A DNA stretch of 64,000 nt from Bradyrhizobium icense (GCF_001693385.1 NZ_CP016428.1:2852001-2916000), one strand, 5' to 3'; shown: positions 17,118 to 26,801, counted from the first letter of the stretch. Translations and numbers: made by a program. The notes: generated by a model not told the origin, from the sequence alone.

Positions 17118-18253
17118 ATACGCCATCCGTCCCGCGCGTGGCGCGTTCCCGCTTCGGTGTCCTGCCTGACGGCAGCGAAGTCGAGCGTGTCGTCCTGCAA
17201 TGCGATGGCGGGCTGGAAGCGCGCATCATCACCTATGGCGCAAGCCTGCAGGCATTGCTGGTGCCGGATGTCGCCGGACGTCGCGACGACATCGTGCTCG
17301 GTCATGACGCCTTCGAGGGATATCTCGCCCGGCGGCAGTTCTTCGGCGCCACCGTCGGGCGGTACGCCAACCGTATCGCCGGCGCGCGCTTTGTGCTCGA
17401 TGGCACTGAGGTGCAGCTTGCGGCCAATAACGGACCCAATGCGTTGCATGGCGGGCTGGAGGGCTTCGATCGCCGCAACTGGCGGATTGCCGGGATCGAG
17501 GACGGAGACCGTCCGGCCGTGACGCTCGCCTACACCAGCGCCAATGGCGAGGAGGGATATCCGGGCGCGCTCGACGTAGAGGTGACCTGGCGTCTCACCG
17601 GGCCGATGGAACTCTCCCTGGATATGACGGCGCGGGCCGATCGTCCCACCGTGGTCAATCTCACCAATCACAGCTTTTTCAATCTGGCCGGTGCGTGCTC
17701 CGGCCGGAACATTCTCGATCACCATCTCACCGTGGCGGCGGATCATTTCCTCGCCATCGATGCCGGCGCGATCCCGCTGTCAGAGCCACCTTCCGCGGTG
17801 GACGGTACGCCGTTCGACTTCCGTACTGGCGTCGAGATCGGGTCGCGGATCCGCGACGACCATCCGCAACTGCGCGTCGGCCGCGGCTACGATCACAATT
17901 TCTGCCTCGCGCCGCCAAGAGGCGAGCCTCGCTTCGCCGCGCGGCTCGCAGCGCCAACGTCCGGCCGCGTGCTCGAACTGTTCACCAACCAGCCCGGCCT
18001 GCAGGTTTATTCCGGAAACTTTCTCGACGGCTCCACCGCCGGAAAGGGCGGCCGCCTCTACCGGCAGTCCGATGCCATCTGCCTCGAGCCGCAGGCGTGG
18101 CCCGATACGCCCAATCGGCCGAACTTCCCGACGGCACGGCTTTCGCCGGGCGAGGTCTATCGCCACACCACACTGTATCGTTTCACGCATGCGCTCCACG
18201 GCGCAATCGGGACACAATCCGCGGTAGAGTTGCCCGGGGAGAGCGGGCGATGA
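17114..18253 (+). CDS. galM: aldose 1-epimerase (galactose mutarotase)
   Basis: A 379-residue mutarotase. Recognisable parts are YGASLQALLVPD, GRYANRIAGARFVLDG, the catalytic-His regions LHGG and LTNHSFFNLAG, and the C-terminal NQPGLQVYSGN and the catalytic Glu in CLEPQAWPDTPN. It interconverts alpha and beta galactose, feeding the anomer used by the dehydrogenase encoded just upstream. No signal peptide is present, so it is cytoplasmic. It is slightly longer than E. coli GalM because of a tail of about 15 residues after the last strand. Confidence 0.88.
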   Translation: MNTPSVPRVARSRFGVLPDGSEVERVVLQCDGGLEARIITYGASLQALLVPDVAGRRDDIVLGHDAFEGYLARRQFFGATVGRYANRIAGARFVLDGTEVQLAANNGPNALHGGLEGFDRRNWRIAGIEDGDRPAVTLAYTSANGEEGYPGALDVEVTWRLTGPMELSLDMTARADRPTVVNLTNHSFFNLAGACSGRNILDHHLTVAADHFLAIDAGAIPLSEPPSAVDGTPFDFRTGVEIGSRIRDDHPQLRVGRGYDHNFCLAPPRGEPRFAARLAAPTSGRVLELFTNQPGLQVYSGNFLDGSTAGKGGRLYRQSDAICLEPQAWPDTPNRPNFPTARLSPGEVYRHTTLYRFTHALHGAIGTQSAVELPGESGR

Positions 18254-19152
18254 TTGGTGGTCACAAGATGGAGGAGGTGCCGACCACCGTTCTCTGCAGC
18301 GAGCGGTGCCATCTTGGCGAAGGGGCGACCTATGACGCCACTACCGATACGGCCTGGTGGTTCGATATTGTCGAACGGCGGCTGTTCGAGGCGCGGCTCG
18401 GTACCGGGCGGACCACCATCCATTCCCTCGACGTGATGGGCAGCGCGCTTGGACGGATCGACGCGCATCGGCAGTTGCTCGTCGCCGCTGACGGTCTCTA
18501 TGTCCGCGATACCGCGGATGGACGGATGGCGCTGTACCGTCGGCTCGAAGCCGACAATGCCGCCACGCGCTCGAACGATGCCCGGGTGCATCCGTCCGGC
18601 ACATTCTGGATCGGCACCATGGGGCGCCACGCGGAGCGAGGGCTGGGCGCCATCTATGCGCTGCACCGCGGCGAGCTATCGCGCCTTTATGATCACATCA
18701 CGATCCCCAACGCGATCTGCTTCTCGCCGGACGGGACCGTCGGCTATTTCGCCGACACTGGCGAGAACGTGCTGTTCCGCGTCGAGCTCGATGCGGCGAC
18801 GGGCCTGCCATGCGGCGAGCCGAGCGCGCTGGTCACCCGACGGGGCGGCGGCGGCATCGATGGCGCGGTGGTCGATGCCGACGGGCTGATCTGGAATGCG
18901 CGCTGGGGCGGCGGCTGCATTGACGTCTACAGTCCGCAAGGCGAGCATCTGCGCACACTCCGCGTCCCGGCGCGGCAATCGAGTTGTCCTGCTTTCATCG
19001 GGCAGGATCTTTCGCGACTGCTCGTTACCTCGGCCTGGCAGGGGATGGGGGAGGACGCGAAACGCGCCGATCCCGATCATGGCCGCACCTTCGTGCTCGA
19101 TGTCGCAGCGCGTGGCCGCCTTGAACCAGACGTCAAACTTGCAACGGCTTGA
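18250..19152 (+). CDS. SMP-30/gluconolactonase family sugar lactonase
   Basis: A 300-residue beta-propeller lactonase. It shows LGEGATYDATTDTAWWFDI, RSNDARVHPSGTFWIGTMG with the metal-binding Asn/Asp, IPNAICFSPDGTVGYFADT and DGAVVDADGLIWNARWGGG. It should hydrolyse the aldonolactone formed by the upstream dehydrogenase, probably galactono-lactone, to the aldonate. The start ATG overlaps the epimerase stop. The frame is open far upstream inside the epimerase gene, but that part does not resemble the family. It is the last gene of the ytf-gal operon. Confidence 0.87.
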   Translation: MIGGHKMEEVPTTVLCSERCHLGEGATYDATTDTAWWFDIVERRLFEARLGTGRTTIHSLDVMGSALGRIDAHRQLLVAADGLYVRDTADGRMALYRRLEADNAATRSNDARVHPSGTFWIGTMGRHAERGLGAIYALHRGELSRLYDHITIPNAICFSPDGTVGYFADTGENVLFRVELDAATGLPCGEPSALVTRRGGGGIDGAVVDADGLIWNARWGGGCIDVYSPQGEHLRTLRVPARQSSCPAFIGQDLSRLLVTSAWQGMGEDAKRADPDHGRTFVLDVAARGRLEPDVKLATA

Positions 19153-19264
19153 TGGAGAAATACGAGGCGCGGCACAACGCGAAGAACGGCCGAGTTTCAA
19201 GAACCGCATTCAGCGGTCCGACAATCCGGGAACCACAGATCCTCGATGATCAAGGGAGTGAAGC

Positions 19265-20338
19265 ATGACTAGTCTGAAGACCACGTTGTCGGCTTTGACG
19301 CTGGCAGCAATCATGGCCGCAACGGCGGTGACGGACGCGTTCGCGCAAAGCAAGGGGACCGTAGGCATCGCCATGCCAACCAAGTCCTCGGCACGCTGGA
19401 TCGACGACGGCAACAACATCGTCAAGATCCTTAAAGAGCGCGGTTACGGCACCGACCTGCAATATGCCGAGGACGACATTCCAAACCAGCTCTCGCAGGT
19501 CGAGAACATGGTGACCAAGGGCGCCAAGGTGCTGGTGATCGCTGCGATCGACGGCACCACACTGTCCGACGTGCTGAAGCAGGCCAAGGCCAAGGGCATC
19601 ATCGTGATCGCCTATGACCGGTTGATCCGCGACACACCCAATGTCGACTACTACGCAACCTTCGACAATTTCCAGGTCGGCGTGCTGCAAGCCCAATCGA
19701 TCGAGCAGAAGCTGGGGCTGAAGGAGGGCAAGGGCCCCTTCAACATCGAACTGTTTGGCGGCTCGCCGGACGACAACAACGCCTACTTCTTCTACAACGG
19801 CTCGATGTCGGTGCTGCAGCCCTACATCGACAGCGGCAAGCTGGTAATCGGCAGCGGCCAGAAGGGCATGGACAAGGTCTCGACCCTGCGCTGGGACGGC
19901 GCCACCGCCCAGGCGCGGATGGACAACCTGCTGAGTGCGTTCTACGGCCGCAAGCGGGTCGACGCGGTGCTCTCGCCCTATGATGGCCTCTCCATCGGCA
20001 TTCTCTCGTCGCTGAAGGGCGTTGGATACGGCAGCGGCAACATGCCGATGCCTGTTGTCAGCGGCCAGGATGCCGAGGTGCCGTCGATCAAGTCGATGCT
20101 GCGCGGCGAGCAATATTCGACCATCTTCAAGGACACCCGCGATCTCGCCCGTGTTACCGCCGACATGGTGGACGCAGCCCTCAGCGGCAAGGAAGTGACC
20201 GTCAACGATACCAAGACCTACAACAACGGGGTCAAGGTGGTACCTTCCTATCTCCTGAAGCCCGTCGTCGTCGACAAGAGCAACTGGGAGAAGGTGCTGA
20301 TCGCGAGCGGCTACTACAAACGCTCGCAGATCGACTAA
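19265..20338 (+). CDS. chvE: ChvE-type multiple-monosaccharide binding protein
   Basis: A 357-residue periplasmic protein with a signal peptide ending AFA. It is very close to Agrobacterium Chv[81 protein letters not shown] and [11 protein letters not shown]. ChvE binds galactose, glucose, arabinose and related sugars and, in Agrobacterium, also signals sugar presence to VirA and to chemotaxis. Here it is followed by gguA and gguB. The 112-bp gap before it contains AAGGGAGTGAAGC next to the ATG and could hold a separate promoter. Its role as a sensor partner in this organism is not shown. Confidence 0.92.
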   Translation: MTSLKTTLSALTLAAIMAATAVTDAFAQSKGTVGIAMPTKSSARWIDDGNNIVKILKERGYGTDLQYAEDDIPNQLSQVENMVTKGAKVLVIAAIDGTTLSDVLKQAKAKGIIVIAYDRLIRDTPNVDYYATFDNFQVGVLQAQSIEQKLGLKEGKGPFNIELFGGSPDDNNAYFFYNGSMSVLQPYIDSGKLVIGSGQKGMDKVSTLRWDGATAQARMDNLLSAFYGRKRVDAVLSPYDGLSIGILSSLKGVGYGSGNMPMPVVSGQDAEVPSIKSMLRGEQYSTIFKDTRDLARVTADMVDAALSGKEVTVNDTKTYNNGVKVVPSYLLKPVVVDKSNWEKVLIASGYYKRSQID

Positions 20339-20345
20339 AGAGGAT

Positions 20346-20373
20346 GGCGGCGCCGGTCATCGCCGGCGCCGCC
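20346..20373 (+). terminator. intercistronic hairpin after chvE
   Basis: Perfect 11-bp arms GGCGGCGCCGG (20346-20356) and CCGGCGCCGCC (20363-20373) flank a six-base loop, seven bases after the chvE stop. No T-run follows. Such a structure between a binding-protein gene and its ATPase gene typically protects the upstream message or attenuates read-through. Confidence 0.6.
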
Positions 20374-20414
20374 GCCTGCCTGTATCCGACCGCAGACAAG
20401 GACGCGATGGCGCG

Positions 20415-21977
20415 ATGACCGCAATTCTCGAAATGCGCGGCGTGAGCAAGAGCTTTGCCGGCGTGCAGGCCCTGCGCGACGTCAACTTCACGGTGGAGGC
20501 GGGGCAGATCCATGCGCTGGTCGGCGAGAATGGCGCCGGCAAGTCGACCCTGATGAAGGTCCTCAGCGGCGTTCATCCCGACGGCGATTACGAAGGCAGC
20601 ATCATATTCGACGGCGAGGAGCGGCGCTTTCGTGACGTCAATGATTCCGAGGCTCTCGGCATCATCATCATTCATCAGGAGCTGGCGCTGATCCCGCTGA
20701 TGTCGATCGCGGAGAACATTTTCCTGTTGCATCCGCCGTCACGGCTCGGCGTGATCGATCGCGACACCGTTTACCGCCGCACCCAGGAACTGCTGGCCCA
20801 GGTCGGCCTCACGGAGATGCCCGATACGCTGGTGACGGACCTCGGGGTCGGCAAGCAGCAACTGGTGGAGATCGCCAAGGCGCTATCCAAGAGGGTGCGA
20901 TTGCTGATCCTCGACGAGCCGACCGCCAGCCTGAACGAGAACGACAGTGCTGCATTGCTGGACCGTCTGCTGGTCTTCCGCGCCCAGGGCATCGCCTCGA
21001 TCCTGATCTCGCACAAATTGTCGGAGGTCGCGCGCGTCGCCGACCGGATCACGGTGCTGCGCGACGGTCGCACCGTCGACAGCATCGATTGCCGGGCCGA
21101 GCCTGTGGAAGAGGACCGGATCATCCGAAGCATGGTCAATCGCGACCTGGCGCATCGCTTTCCGCAACGCGCCGCCACCATCGGCGCACCGGTCTTCGCC
21201 GTGCAGGACTGGACGGTGCATCACCCGCAGCACAGGGATCGCCGGGTGATCAAAGGCGTCGATTTCGAGGTCCGGCGCGGCGAGGTGGTCGGGATCGCCG
21301 GCCTGATGGGCGCCGGCCGTACCGAATTCGCCATGAGCCTGTTCGGTCGCGCCTGGGGCGAGCGGATCAGCGGCCGCGTCTGGCTCGACGGAAGGGAGGT
21401 CAACCTGTCGAGCGTGGCGGCGGCGATCGATGCCGGCCTCGCTTACGTCACCGAGGATCGCAAGCAGCTCGGCCTGATCCTGGATGCCGACGTCCGCAAG
21501 AACATCACGCTGGCGAGCCTTGGCCGCGTGGCGCGGCAGGGCATGATCGACGACATGTCCGAATTGCGCGTTGCGAGCGACTACCGCAACCGGATGCGGA
21601 TCCGCTGTTCCGACGTCTATCAGGAGACCGGCCAGCTCTCCGGTGGCAACCAGCAGAAGGTGGTGCTGTCGAAATGGCTGATGACCGATCCGAAAGTACT
21701 AATTCTCGACGAGCCTACGCGCGGCATCGATGTGGGGGCAAAATACGAAATCTATTGTATCATCAACGAGCTTGCCGAGGCGGGCAAGGGCGTGGTGATG
21801 ATCTCGTCGGAAATGCCGGAACTACTCGGGGTCTGCGACCGGATCTGCGTGATGAATGACGGTGCTTTCGTCGGGGAATTCACCGCCACTGAGGCCACCC
21901 AGGAAAGCATCATGCGGGCCATCATGCGCAACAAGGAAATCCACAAGAAGGTACTTCAGGGAGACTTGCGGCCATGA
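20415..21977 (+). CDS. gguA: multiple-monosaccharide ABC transporter ATP-binding protein
   Basis: A 520-residue double ATPase. The N-terminal half has GENGAGKST, HQELALIPLMSIAENIF, the signature-like LGVGKQQLVEIAKAL and LILDEPTASL; the C-terminal half has GLMGAGRTE and LSGGNQQKVVLSKW with LILDEPTRGIDVGAK. It pairs with ChvE and GguB to import galactose, arabinose and related sugars. The gene order chvE-gguA-gguB is that of Agrobacterium; the following gguC of that operon is not present here. Its last four bases overlap gguB. Confidence 0.9.
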   Translation: MTAILEMRGVSKSFAGVQALRDVNFTVEAGQIHALVGENGAGKSTLMKVLSGVHPDGDYEGSIIFDGEERRFRDVNDSEALGIIIIHQELALIPLMSIAENIFLLHPPSRLGVIDRDTVYRRTQELLAQVGLTEMPDTLVTDLGVGKQQLVEIAKALSKRVRLLILDEPTASLNENDSAALLDRLLVFRAQGIASILISHKLSEVARVADRITVLRDGRTVDSIDCRAEPVEEDRIIRSMVNRDLAHRFPQRAATIGAPVFAVQDWTVHHPQHRDRRVIKGVDFEVRRGEVVGIAGLMGAGRTEFAMSLFGRAWGERISGRVWLDGREVNLSSVAAAIDAGLAYVTEDRKQLGLILDADVRKNITLASLGRVARQGMIDDMSELRVASDYRNRMRIRCSDVYQETGQLSGGNQQKVVLSKWLMTDPKVLILDEPTRGIDVGAKYEIYCIINELAEAGKGVVMISSEMPELLGVCDRICVMNDGAFVGEFTATEATQESIMRAIMRNKEIHKKVLQGDLRP

Positions 21978-23155
21978 CCGACAAGACGGTTGCGCTGCCC
22001 GGGCACGCCGGCTTCATCAAGAACAATTTGCGCAACTACGGCATGCTGCTGTCGCTGTTTGCGATCATGTTGTTCTTCCAGGTCATGACCGACGGCACGC
22101 TGCTGCAGCCGCTGAACCTGACCAATCTGGTGCTGCAGAACAGCTACATCGTGATCATGGCGCTCGGCATGCTCTTGATCATCGTCACCGGCCACATCGA
22201 CCTGTCGGTGGGCTCGGTCGCGGGCTTTGTCGGCGCCGTCGCTGCCGTGTTGATGGTGCGCTATCACATTGCCTATCCGCTGGCCTTCATCGCCTGCTTG
22301 CTGGTGGGCGCCCTGATCGGCGCCGCGCAAGGTTATTGGGTTGCCTATTTCAAGATACCGTCCTTTATCGTCACGCTGGCCGGCATGCTGGTGTTCAAGG
22401 GGCTTGCGCTTGCCATCCTCGCGGGGCAGTCGGTCGGGCCGTTTCCGCCGACCTTCCAGAAACTGTCCTCGGGCTTCATTCCCGAACTGTTTCCCGGCGC
22501 CGGCACGCTGTATCCGACGTCGCTGTTGATCGGTGCCGTACTGGCGGTGGCGCTGGTTTATACGAGCGCCAAGAGCCGGATGCGGCAGGCCTCGCACGGC
22601 ATCGAGGTTGAACCCTTTGCGTTCTTCGTTGCCAAGAGCGCGGTGCTGTTCGCCGTGATTGTGTTCTTCGCCGGACTGATCGCCTCGCATCGCGGCCTGC
22701 CCAACGTGCTGGTGATCATGACGGCGCTGATCGCGCTCTATGGCTTCGTCACCACCCGCACCGTGATCGGCCGCCACATCTATGCCATCGGCGGCAACGC
22801 CAGGGCCGCCAGCCTCTCCGGCATCAAGACCGAACGGTTGACGTTTCTGACCTTCGTCAATATGGGCGTGCTGGCGGCACTCGCCGGCCTCGTGTTCGCC
22901 GCGCGGCTCAATACGGCGACGCCGAAGGCCGGGGCCGGCTTCGAACTCGACGTTATCGCGGCCTGTTTTATCGGGGGCGCGTCGGCCTATGGCGGCGTCG
23001 GCAGGGTCGGCGGCGCCGTGATCGGGGCCATGATCATGGGCGTCATGAACAACGGCATGTCGATCCTCGGCATCGGCATCGACTACCAGCAGGTGATCAA
23101 GGGCCTGGTGCTGCTCGGCGCCGTCTGCCTCGACGTCTACAATCAACGCCGGTAG
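21974..23155 (+). CDS. gguB: multiple-monosaccharide ABC transporter permease
   Basis: A 393-residue CUT2 permease, longer than YtfT/YjfF and matching the GguB/MmsB class. It has about ten membrane segments with GHIDLSVGSVAGFVGA, IPSFIVTLAGMLVFKG, GRHIYAIGGNARAASLSGI and LDVIAACFIGGASAYGGVG. A single permease gene implies a homodimer, unlike the Ytf system. The stop is 14 bases from the stop of the convergent kdgD gene, with no obvious intrinsic terminator between them. Confidence 0.9.
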   Translation: MTDKTVALPGHAGFIKNNLRNYGMLLSLFAIMLFFQVMTDGTLLQPLNLTNLVLQNSYIVIMALGMLLIIVTGHIDLSVGSVAGFVGAVAAVLMVRYHIAYPLAFIACLLVGALIGAAQGYWVAYFKIPSFIVTLAGMLVFKGLALAILAGQSVGPFPPTFQKLSSGFIPELFPGAGTLYPTSLLIGAVLAVALVYTSAKSRMRQASHGIEVEPFAFFVAKSAVLFAVIVFFAGLIASHRGLPNVLVIMTALIALYGFVTTRTVIGRHIYAIGGNARAASLSGIKTERLTFLTFVNMGVLAALAGLVFAARLNTATPKAGAGFELDVIAACFIGGASAYGGVGRVGGAVIGAMIMGVMNNGMSILGIGIDYQQVIKGLVLLGAVCLDVYNQRR

Positions 23156-23169
23156 GGCTGTGGCGGCCA

Positions 23170-24120
23170 CTAGGCGGCCGCCAGCTCCCGCTTTGCGAAC
23201 TCGCTGGTATCGAGACGCGCCACGAGCACCGCCAATTCCTCGGTCTCGGCTGACGTCAGGTCCGTCAGTGGCGAGCGTACATGGCCGCTGTCACGGCCGA
23301 TCACCTTCATGCCGGCCTTGATGATCGAGACGGCATAGCCGCGTTTGCGATTGCGGATCGCGATCAGGGGAAGGATGAAATCGCGCAGCCCTGCCTGCAC
23401 CGTCTCGCGGTCGCGGCACCGTACGGCCGCGTAGAACTTGGTCGAGAACTCCGGGACGAAATTGAATACCGCGGAGGAGTAAGTGGTTACGCCCATTTCT
23501 AGATAGGGCAATGCAAAAGTCTCGGCGGTGGGCAGCCCGCCGATATAGGTCAGCCGGTCGCCCATGCGCAGGTGGATACGGGTCATCAGTTCGATGTCGC
23601 CGATACCGTCTTTGTAGCCAACGAGGTTGGGGCAGCGCTGGCACAGCTTTTCGAGCGTATCCTCGTTCAGGATCGCATTATCGCGGTTGTAGACGATGAC
23701 GCCGAGTTTGGTCGCGTTGCACACCGCCTCGATATGGGCCGCAAGTCCCTCCTGTTCCGAGAAGACCAGATAAGGCGGCAGCAGCAGCACGCCGTCGGCG
23801 CCGGTCGCCTCGACCGCAACGGCAAGCTGCGCCGCCATCGCGGTGCCATGGCCGATCCCGGCGAGCACCGGCACGCGTCCCTTGGTCTCGTCCACAGCCG
23901 TTGCCACGACCTTCGCGACCTCGGCTGGGCTCAGCGAGAAGAATTCGCCGGTGCCGCCGGCGGCAAAGAGCCCCGCCACCTCATAGCCGCACAGCCAATC
24001 GAGATTGGAGCGGTAGCGGGTCTCGTTGAACGCGTTGTCGGGCCGAAACGGTGTGACGGGGAACGACAGCAGGCCATCGCCGATCCGGCTGGCCATCTCC
24101 TTGGGGGTCATCCTGCTCAT
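23170..24120 (-). CDS. kdgD: 5-dehydro-4-deoxyglucarate dehydratase
   Basis: A 316-residue member of the DHDPS/N-acetylneuraminate lyase family that follows Kdg[47 protein letters not shown] with the catalytic Tyr, and [11 protein letters not shown] with the Schiff-base Lys. It decarboxylates and dehydrates 5-dehydro-4-deoxyglucarate to 2,5-dioxopentanoate, linking glucarate/galactarate to alpha-ketoglutarate. 2-Keto-3-deoxy-L-arabonate dehydratase of the same superfamily is an alternative. The ATG at 24118-24120 follows GAAGGA. A LysR gene ends 64 bases upstream on the same strand. Confidence 0.88.
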   Translation of the reverse strand: MSRMTPKEMASRIGDGLLSFPVTPFRPDNAFNETRYRSNLDWLCGYEVAGLFAAGGTGEFFSLSPAEVAKVVATAVDETKGRVPVLAGIGHGTAMAAQLAVAVEATGADGVLLLPPYLVFSEQEGLAAHIEAVCNATKLGVIVYNRDNAILNEDTLEKLCQRCPNLVGYKDGIGDIELMTRIHLRMGDRLTYIGGLPTAETFALPYLEMGVTTYSSAVFNFVPEFSTKFYAAVRCRDRETVQAGLRDFILPLIAIRNRKRGYAVSIIKAGMKVIGRDSGHVRSPLTDLTSAETEELAVLVARLDTSEFAKRELAAA

Positions 24121-24184
24121 GCTCTGATCCTTCAGCGGCTTACGCCGAAGGATTAATGCAAGATGGCCGCGGACGGAGACCCAA

Positions 24185-25111
24185 TCACTGTATCGATCGA
24201 TCCATTGATTGGATCGAGCCGGCTTGGGCGGCCAGCCCTCGGGCGATGCCGGCAACGACGGGGAGAAGCGGATTGTCATTGTCGCCGCGCCGGACGAAGA
24301 ACAATTCGGCCGGCCGCTGCCACTGCATCACGACGGGCCGCAGTACTACGCCGCTGAAGCGCAGATTCGTCGCGGTCTCGGGCACCAGCGCCACGCCGAC
24401 ACCCGAATGCACCATGGCGAGGATCGAATGGATCTGCGCAAGATGCTGCACGTAATTCGGCACCAGACTTGCGCGTGAGAACAGCTCGACCAGGAGATCG
24501 TGGAAATAGCGGGCTTCGTAAGGCTCGTACATGATGAAGGGTTCGCTTGCGAGATCCTCCAGACGTAGCTCGGCCGCCTGCGCCAGCGGGTGATCGCTCG
24601 GCAGTGCCGCGACCAGCGGTTCCGCCGTCACGCGGAAAGCGTCGAGACTGCCACGCGGAATCGGCGGGCGGAGCAGGCCGATATCGATCTCACCGGAATC
24701 GAGCCGCTTGAGTTGATCGCTGGAAACCATTTCCTTCAGCGAGATCTCGATATCGGGCAGTTCACGCCGGCAGGCCGCAACCAGCGCCGGCACGTAGCTG
24801 TAGGCGGAGGTCGCCGTGAAGCCGATATTGATCGATCCGGCCTTGCCGCTTGCCATCCGCCGGGCCAGCACGGCTGCGCTTTCGGCGAGCTTGAGGAGAT
24901 GCCGCGCATCGACCAGAAAACGCTGCCCGGCGGGCGTCAGCCGGACAGCCCGGTTGCTGCGTTCCAGCAGAGTCACATCGAGGACGCGTTCGAGAATCTG
25001 GATCTGGCGGCTGAGCGGCGGCTGCGTCATGTTCAGCCGCTGTGCCGCGCGCCCGAAATGGAGTTCTTCCGCAACTGCAACGAAGCAGCGCAACTGGCTC
25101 AACTCAAACAT
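24185..25111 (-). CDS. LysR family transcriptional regulator
   Basis: A 308-residue LysR regulator. The N-terminal helix-turn-helix is [20 protein letters not shown] then [20 protein letters not shown], followed by the type-2 periplasmic-binding-like effector domain ([16 protein letters not shown] onward). It is divergent from tctCBA and lies 64 bases upstream of kdgD on the same strand. That position suits control of both the transporter and the dehydratase by a sugar-acid effector; this link is inferred from position only. A dyad straddles its 3' end. Confidence 0.88.
   Translation of the reverse strand: MFELSQLRCFVAVAEELHFGRAAQRLNMTQPPLSRQIQILERVLDVTLLERSNRAVRLTPAGQRFLVDARHLLKLAESAAVLARRMASGKAGSINIGFTATSAYSYVPALVAACRRELPDIEISLKEMVSSDQLKRLDSGEIDIGLLRPPIPRGSLDAFRVTAEPLVAALPSDHPLAQAAELRLEDLASEPFIMYEPYEARYFHDLLVELFSRASLVPNYVQHLAQIHSILAMVHSGVGVALVPETATNLRFSGVVLRPVVMQWQRPAELFFVRRGDNDNPLLPVVAGIARGLAAQAGSIQSMDRSIQ
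24197..24217. repeat. inverted repeat at the lysR/kdgD junction
   Basis: TCGATCCA (24197-24204) and TGGATCGA (24210-24217) are perfect 8-bp arms around TTGAT. The dyad lies in the last codons of the LysR gene, upstream of kdgD. It could be an RNA hairpin or an operator. Confidence 0.4.
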
Positions 25112-25202
25112 GAAATCTGTATTTTCAACTTGAGACGAAGGGCCGGTGACCGGCCGGATGTCCGACTTCTACCGGCTGATCCGCGGCCGATCCATCCAAA
25201 AA

Positions 25203-25255
25203 AGGTATCGACCTATCCGCAGACTAATTCATAGGCCACCCCGCCCATGACCTAT
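25203..25255. promoter_or_regulatory. CCTAT/ATAGG repeats, candidate LysR binding region
   Basis: CCTAT at 25212-25216, its complement ATAGG at 25231-25235 and CCTAT again at 25251-25255 are spaced 19-20 bases, about two helical turns. The first belongs to a small dyad AGGT-ATCG-ACCT (25203-25214). The region lies between the LysR gene and tctC, where a LysR regulator would be expected to bind. Confidence 0.4.
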
Positions 25256-25345
25256 CATTCCTCCCAACGCTGCCTCGAAGGTCTGCAGCCTGCCGATGAA
25301 ACGGCGGGATCGCGCTGAATTGCGCTTTGAAAGGAGGAACGACCG

Positions 25346-26341
25346 ATGTCTATGCCATCTCTCGCCCGGGCGATTGCCGCCGCTGTTCTTACGGTGTGTG
25401 CCTCGTCGGTTTTTGTCTTGGCGCCAAGCGTGGCCGGGGCTCAGAATTTTGAGCGGCCCGTGCGGCTGATCGTGCCGTTCGCTCCCGGCGGCACCTCGGA
25501 CATCCTGGCGCGCCTGATCAGCCCAAAACTATCCGCCGCCATCGGTCAGTCGGTCGTGGTCGAGAACAAGCCCGGCGCGGCCGGCAATCTCGGGGCCGAC
25601 GCCGTCGCCAAGGCGCAGCCCGACGGTCACACGCTGTTGCTGATGGATGTCGGATCGCTGGCAACGGCGCCCAGCCTGTTTTCCGATCTTACCTTCGACG
25701 TTCAGAAGGACCTCGCGCCCATTTCCATGGTGATGTTCGGCCCCTACGTGCTGGCCGTCCATGAATCGGTCCCGGCGAAGACGTCCAAGGAGCTGATTGA
25801 ATACGCCAAGGCCAATCCGAACAAGCTCACCGTCGCCAATTCCGGCGTCGGCGGCGCCAATCATATCACCGCCGTGGTGATGGCGAAGGAACTGGGAATT
25901 CAATGGAAGAACGTTCCCTACAAGGGCGGGGCGGCCGCCTCGCGCGCTGTGGTGTCCGGGGAGAGCGGCGTGATCATCAACGGCGCTGCGGCGACGATGC
26001 CCTTTGTGACAAACAAGCGGCTTGTCGGACTTGCCGTCACCGGCGAGCAGCGGATTGCCTCGGCTCCCGATCTGCCGACTTTCAAGGAAGCAGGGCTGCC
26101 CGGCGGCGACGCCGGGACCTGGCAGGGTATCCTGACCACCGGTGGCACGCCGCCCGCCATGGTCGCACGATTGAATGCCGAAATCCGCAAGATCCTGGAG
26201 CTGCCCGAGATTCAGCAGAAGATCGCCGAGCAGGGTGGCGTGGTGCGCGCCCAATCGCCGGAGGAATTCCGCAACTGGCTCAAGGACGCGACGACGCGCT
26301 GGGGCACGATCATTCGCGAGGCCGGCATCAAGGGCAGCTAA
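25346..26341 (+). CDS. tctC: tripartite tricarboxylate transporter binding protein (TctC/Bug family)
   Basis: A 331-residue periplasmic Bug/TctC receptor with a signal peptide ending AGAQ. It carries VRLIVPFAPGGTSDILARL, VVENKPGAAGNLGADAVAKA, DGHTLLLMD and WKNVPYKGGAAASRAVVSG. It delivers a carboxylate to the TctAB membrane complex. The family binds very diverse acids, so the ligand is open; an aldarate is suggested by kdgD across the LysR gene. AAAGGAGG lies upstream of the ATG. It begins the tctCBA operon. Confidence 0.88.
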   Translation: MSMPSLARAIAAAVLTVCASSVFVLAPSVAGAQNFERPVRLIVPFAPGGTSDILARLISPKLSAAIGQSVVVENKPGAAGNLGADAVAKAQPDGHTLLLMDVGSLATAPSLFSDLTFDVQKDLAPISMVMFGPYVLAVHESVPAKTSKELIEYAKANPNKLTVANSGVGGANHITAVVMAKELGIQWKNVPYKGGAAASRAVVSGESGVIINGAAATMPFVTNKRLVGLAVTGEQRIASAPDLPTFKEAGLPGGDAGTWQGILTTGGTPPAMVARLNAEIRKILELPEIQQKIAEQGGVVRAQSPEEFRNWLKDATTRWGTIIREAGIKGS

Positions 26342-26351
26342 GGACGGGGCG

Positions 26352-26801
26352 ATGACGCGTTCCCGGATCGACCTGCAGGACCTGCTGTTTGGCCTGTTCC
26401 TCGTGGCGGTGGCGACGGGTACGCTCGTCGCCACGCGCAATCTGACGGTCGGTCACGCCGCCGATATGGGACCGGGCTACATGCCCCGCGTCGTCGCACT
26501 CGCGCTAATGGCGTTCGGCGTCTTCTTTACCGGGCGCGGGCTCTGGCGCACGGGCCGTGGCATCGCGCCCGTTCAGTTGCGGCCGCTGCTGGCCATCCTG
26601 GCTTCCGTCGGCGTTTTCGCGCTGACGGCGGAACGGTTGGGCCTCGCGATCGCCTCCGTCGCCGCCGTGATGCTCGCCAGCTTCGCCACGCGGGAAGGGC
26701 GCTTCGTCGAGACCGTGGCGTTTGCCATCGTGCTTTCGGGCGCCGCCGTTCTTCTGTTCGTCAAGTTGCTGGGCTTGCCGATCCCGATCTGGCCCCGCTA
26801 G
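26352..26801 (+). CDS. tctB: tripartite tricarboxylate transporter small membrane protein
   Basis: A 149-residue membrane protein with four predicted hydrophobic segments, starting LLFGLFLVAVATGTLVA. It contains the family feature MGPGYMPRVVALAL after the first segment. TctB is the small integral subunit of the TTT transporter. It follows tctC by ten bases and precedes tctA by 27 bases. The frame runs upstream into tctC, but the ATG at 26352 starts the recognisable protein. Confidence 0.83.
   Translation: MTRSRIDLQDLLFGLFLVAVATGTLVATRNLTVGHAADMGPGYMPRVVALALMAFGVFFTGRGLWRTGRGIAPVQLRPLLAILASVGVFALTAERLGLAIASVAAVMLASFATREGRFVETVAFAIVLSGAAVLLFVKLLGLPIPIWPR

Noticed and set aside
17695..18249. 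N-terminal extension of the SMP-30 lactonase frame into the epimerase gene
   Set aside because: The extension is Arg/Pro-rich shadow sequence; family similarity starts after the ATG at 18250.
19203..19217. ACCGC-ATTCA-GCGGT hairpin upstream of chvE
   Set aside because: Five-base arms are expected by chance at this base composition and nothing else supports an operator.
21956..23170. 404-codon minus-strand frame opposite gguB
   Set aside because: His/Asp/Gln-rich antisense shadow of a permease gene, without motifs.
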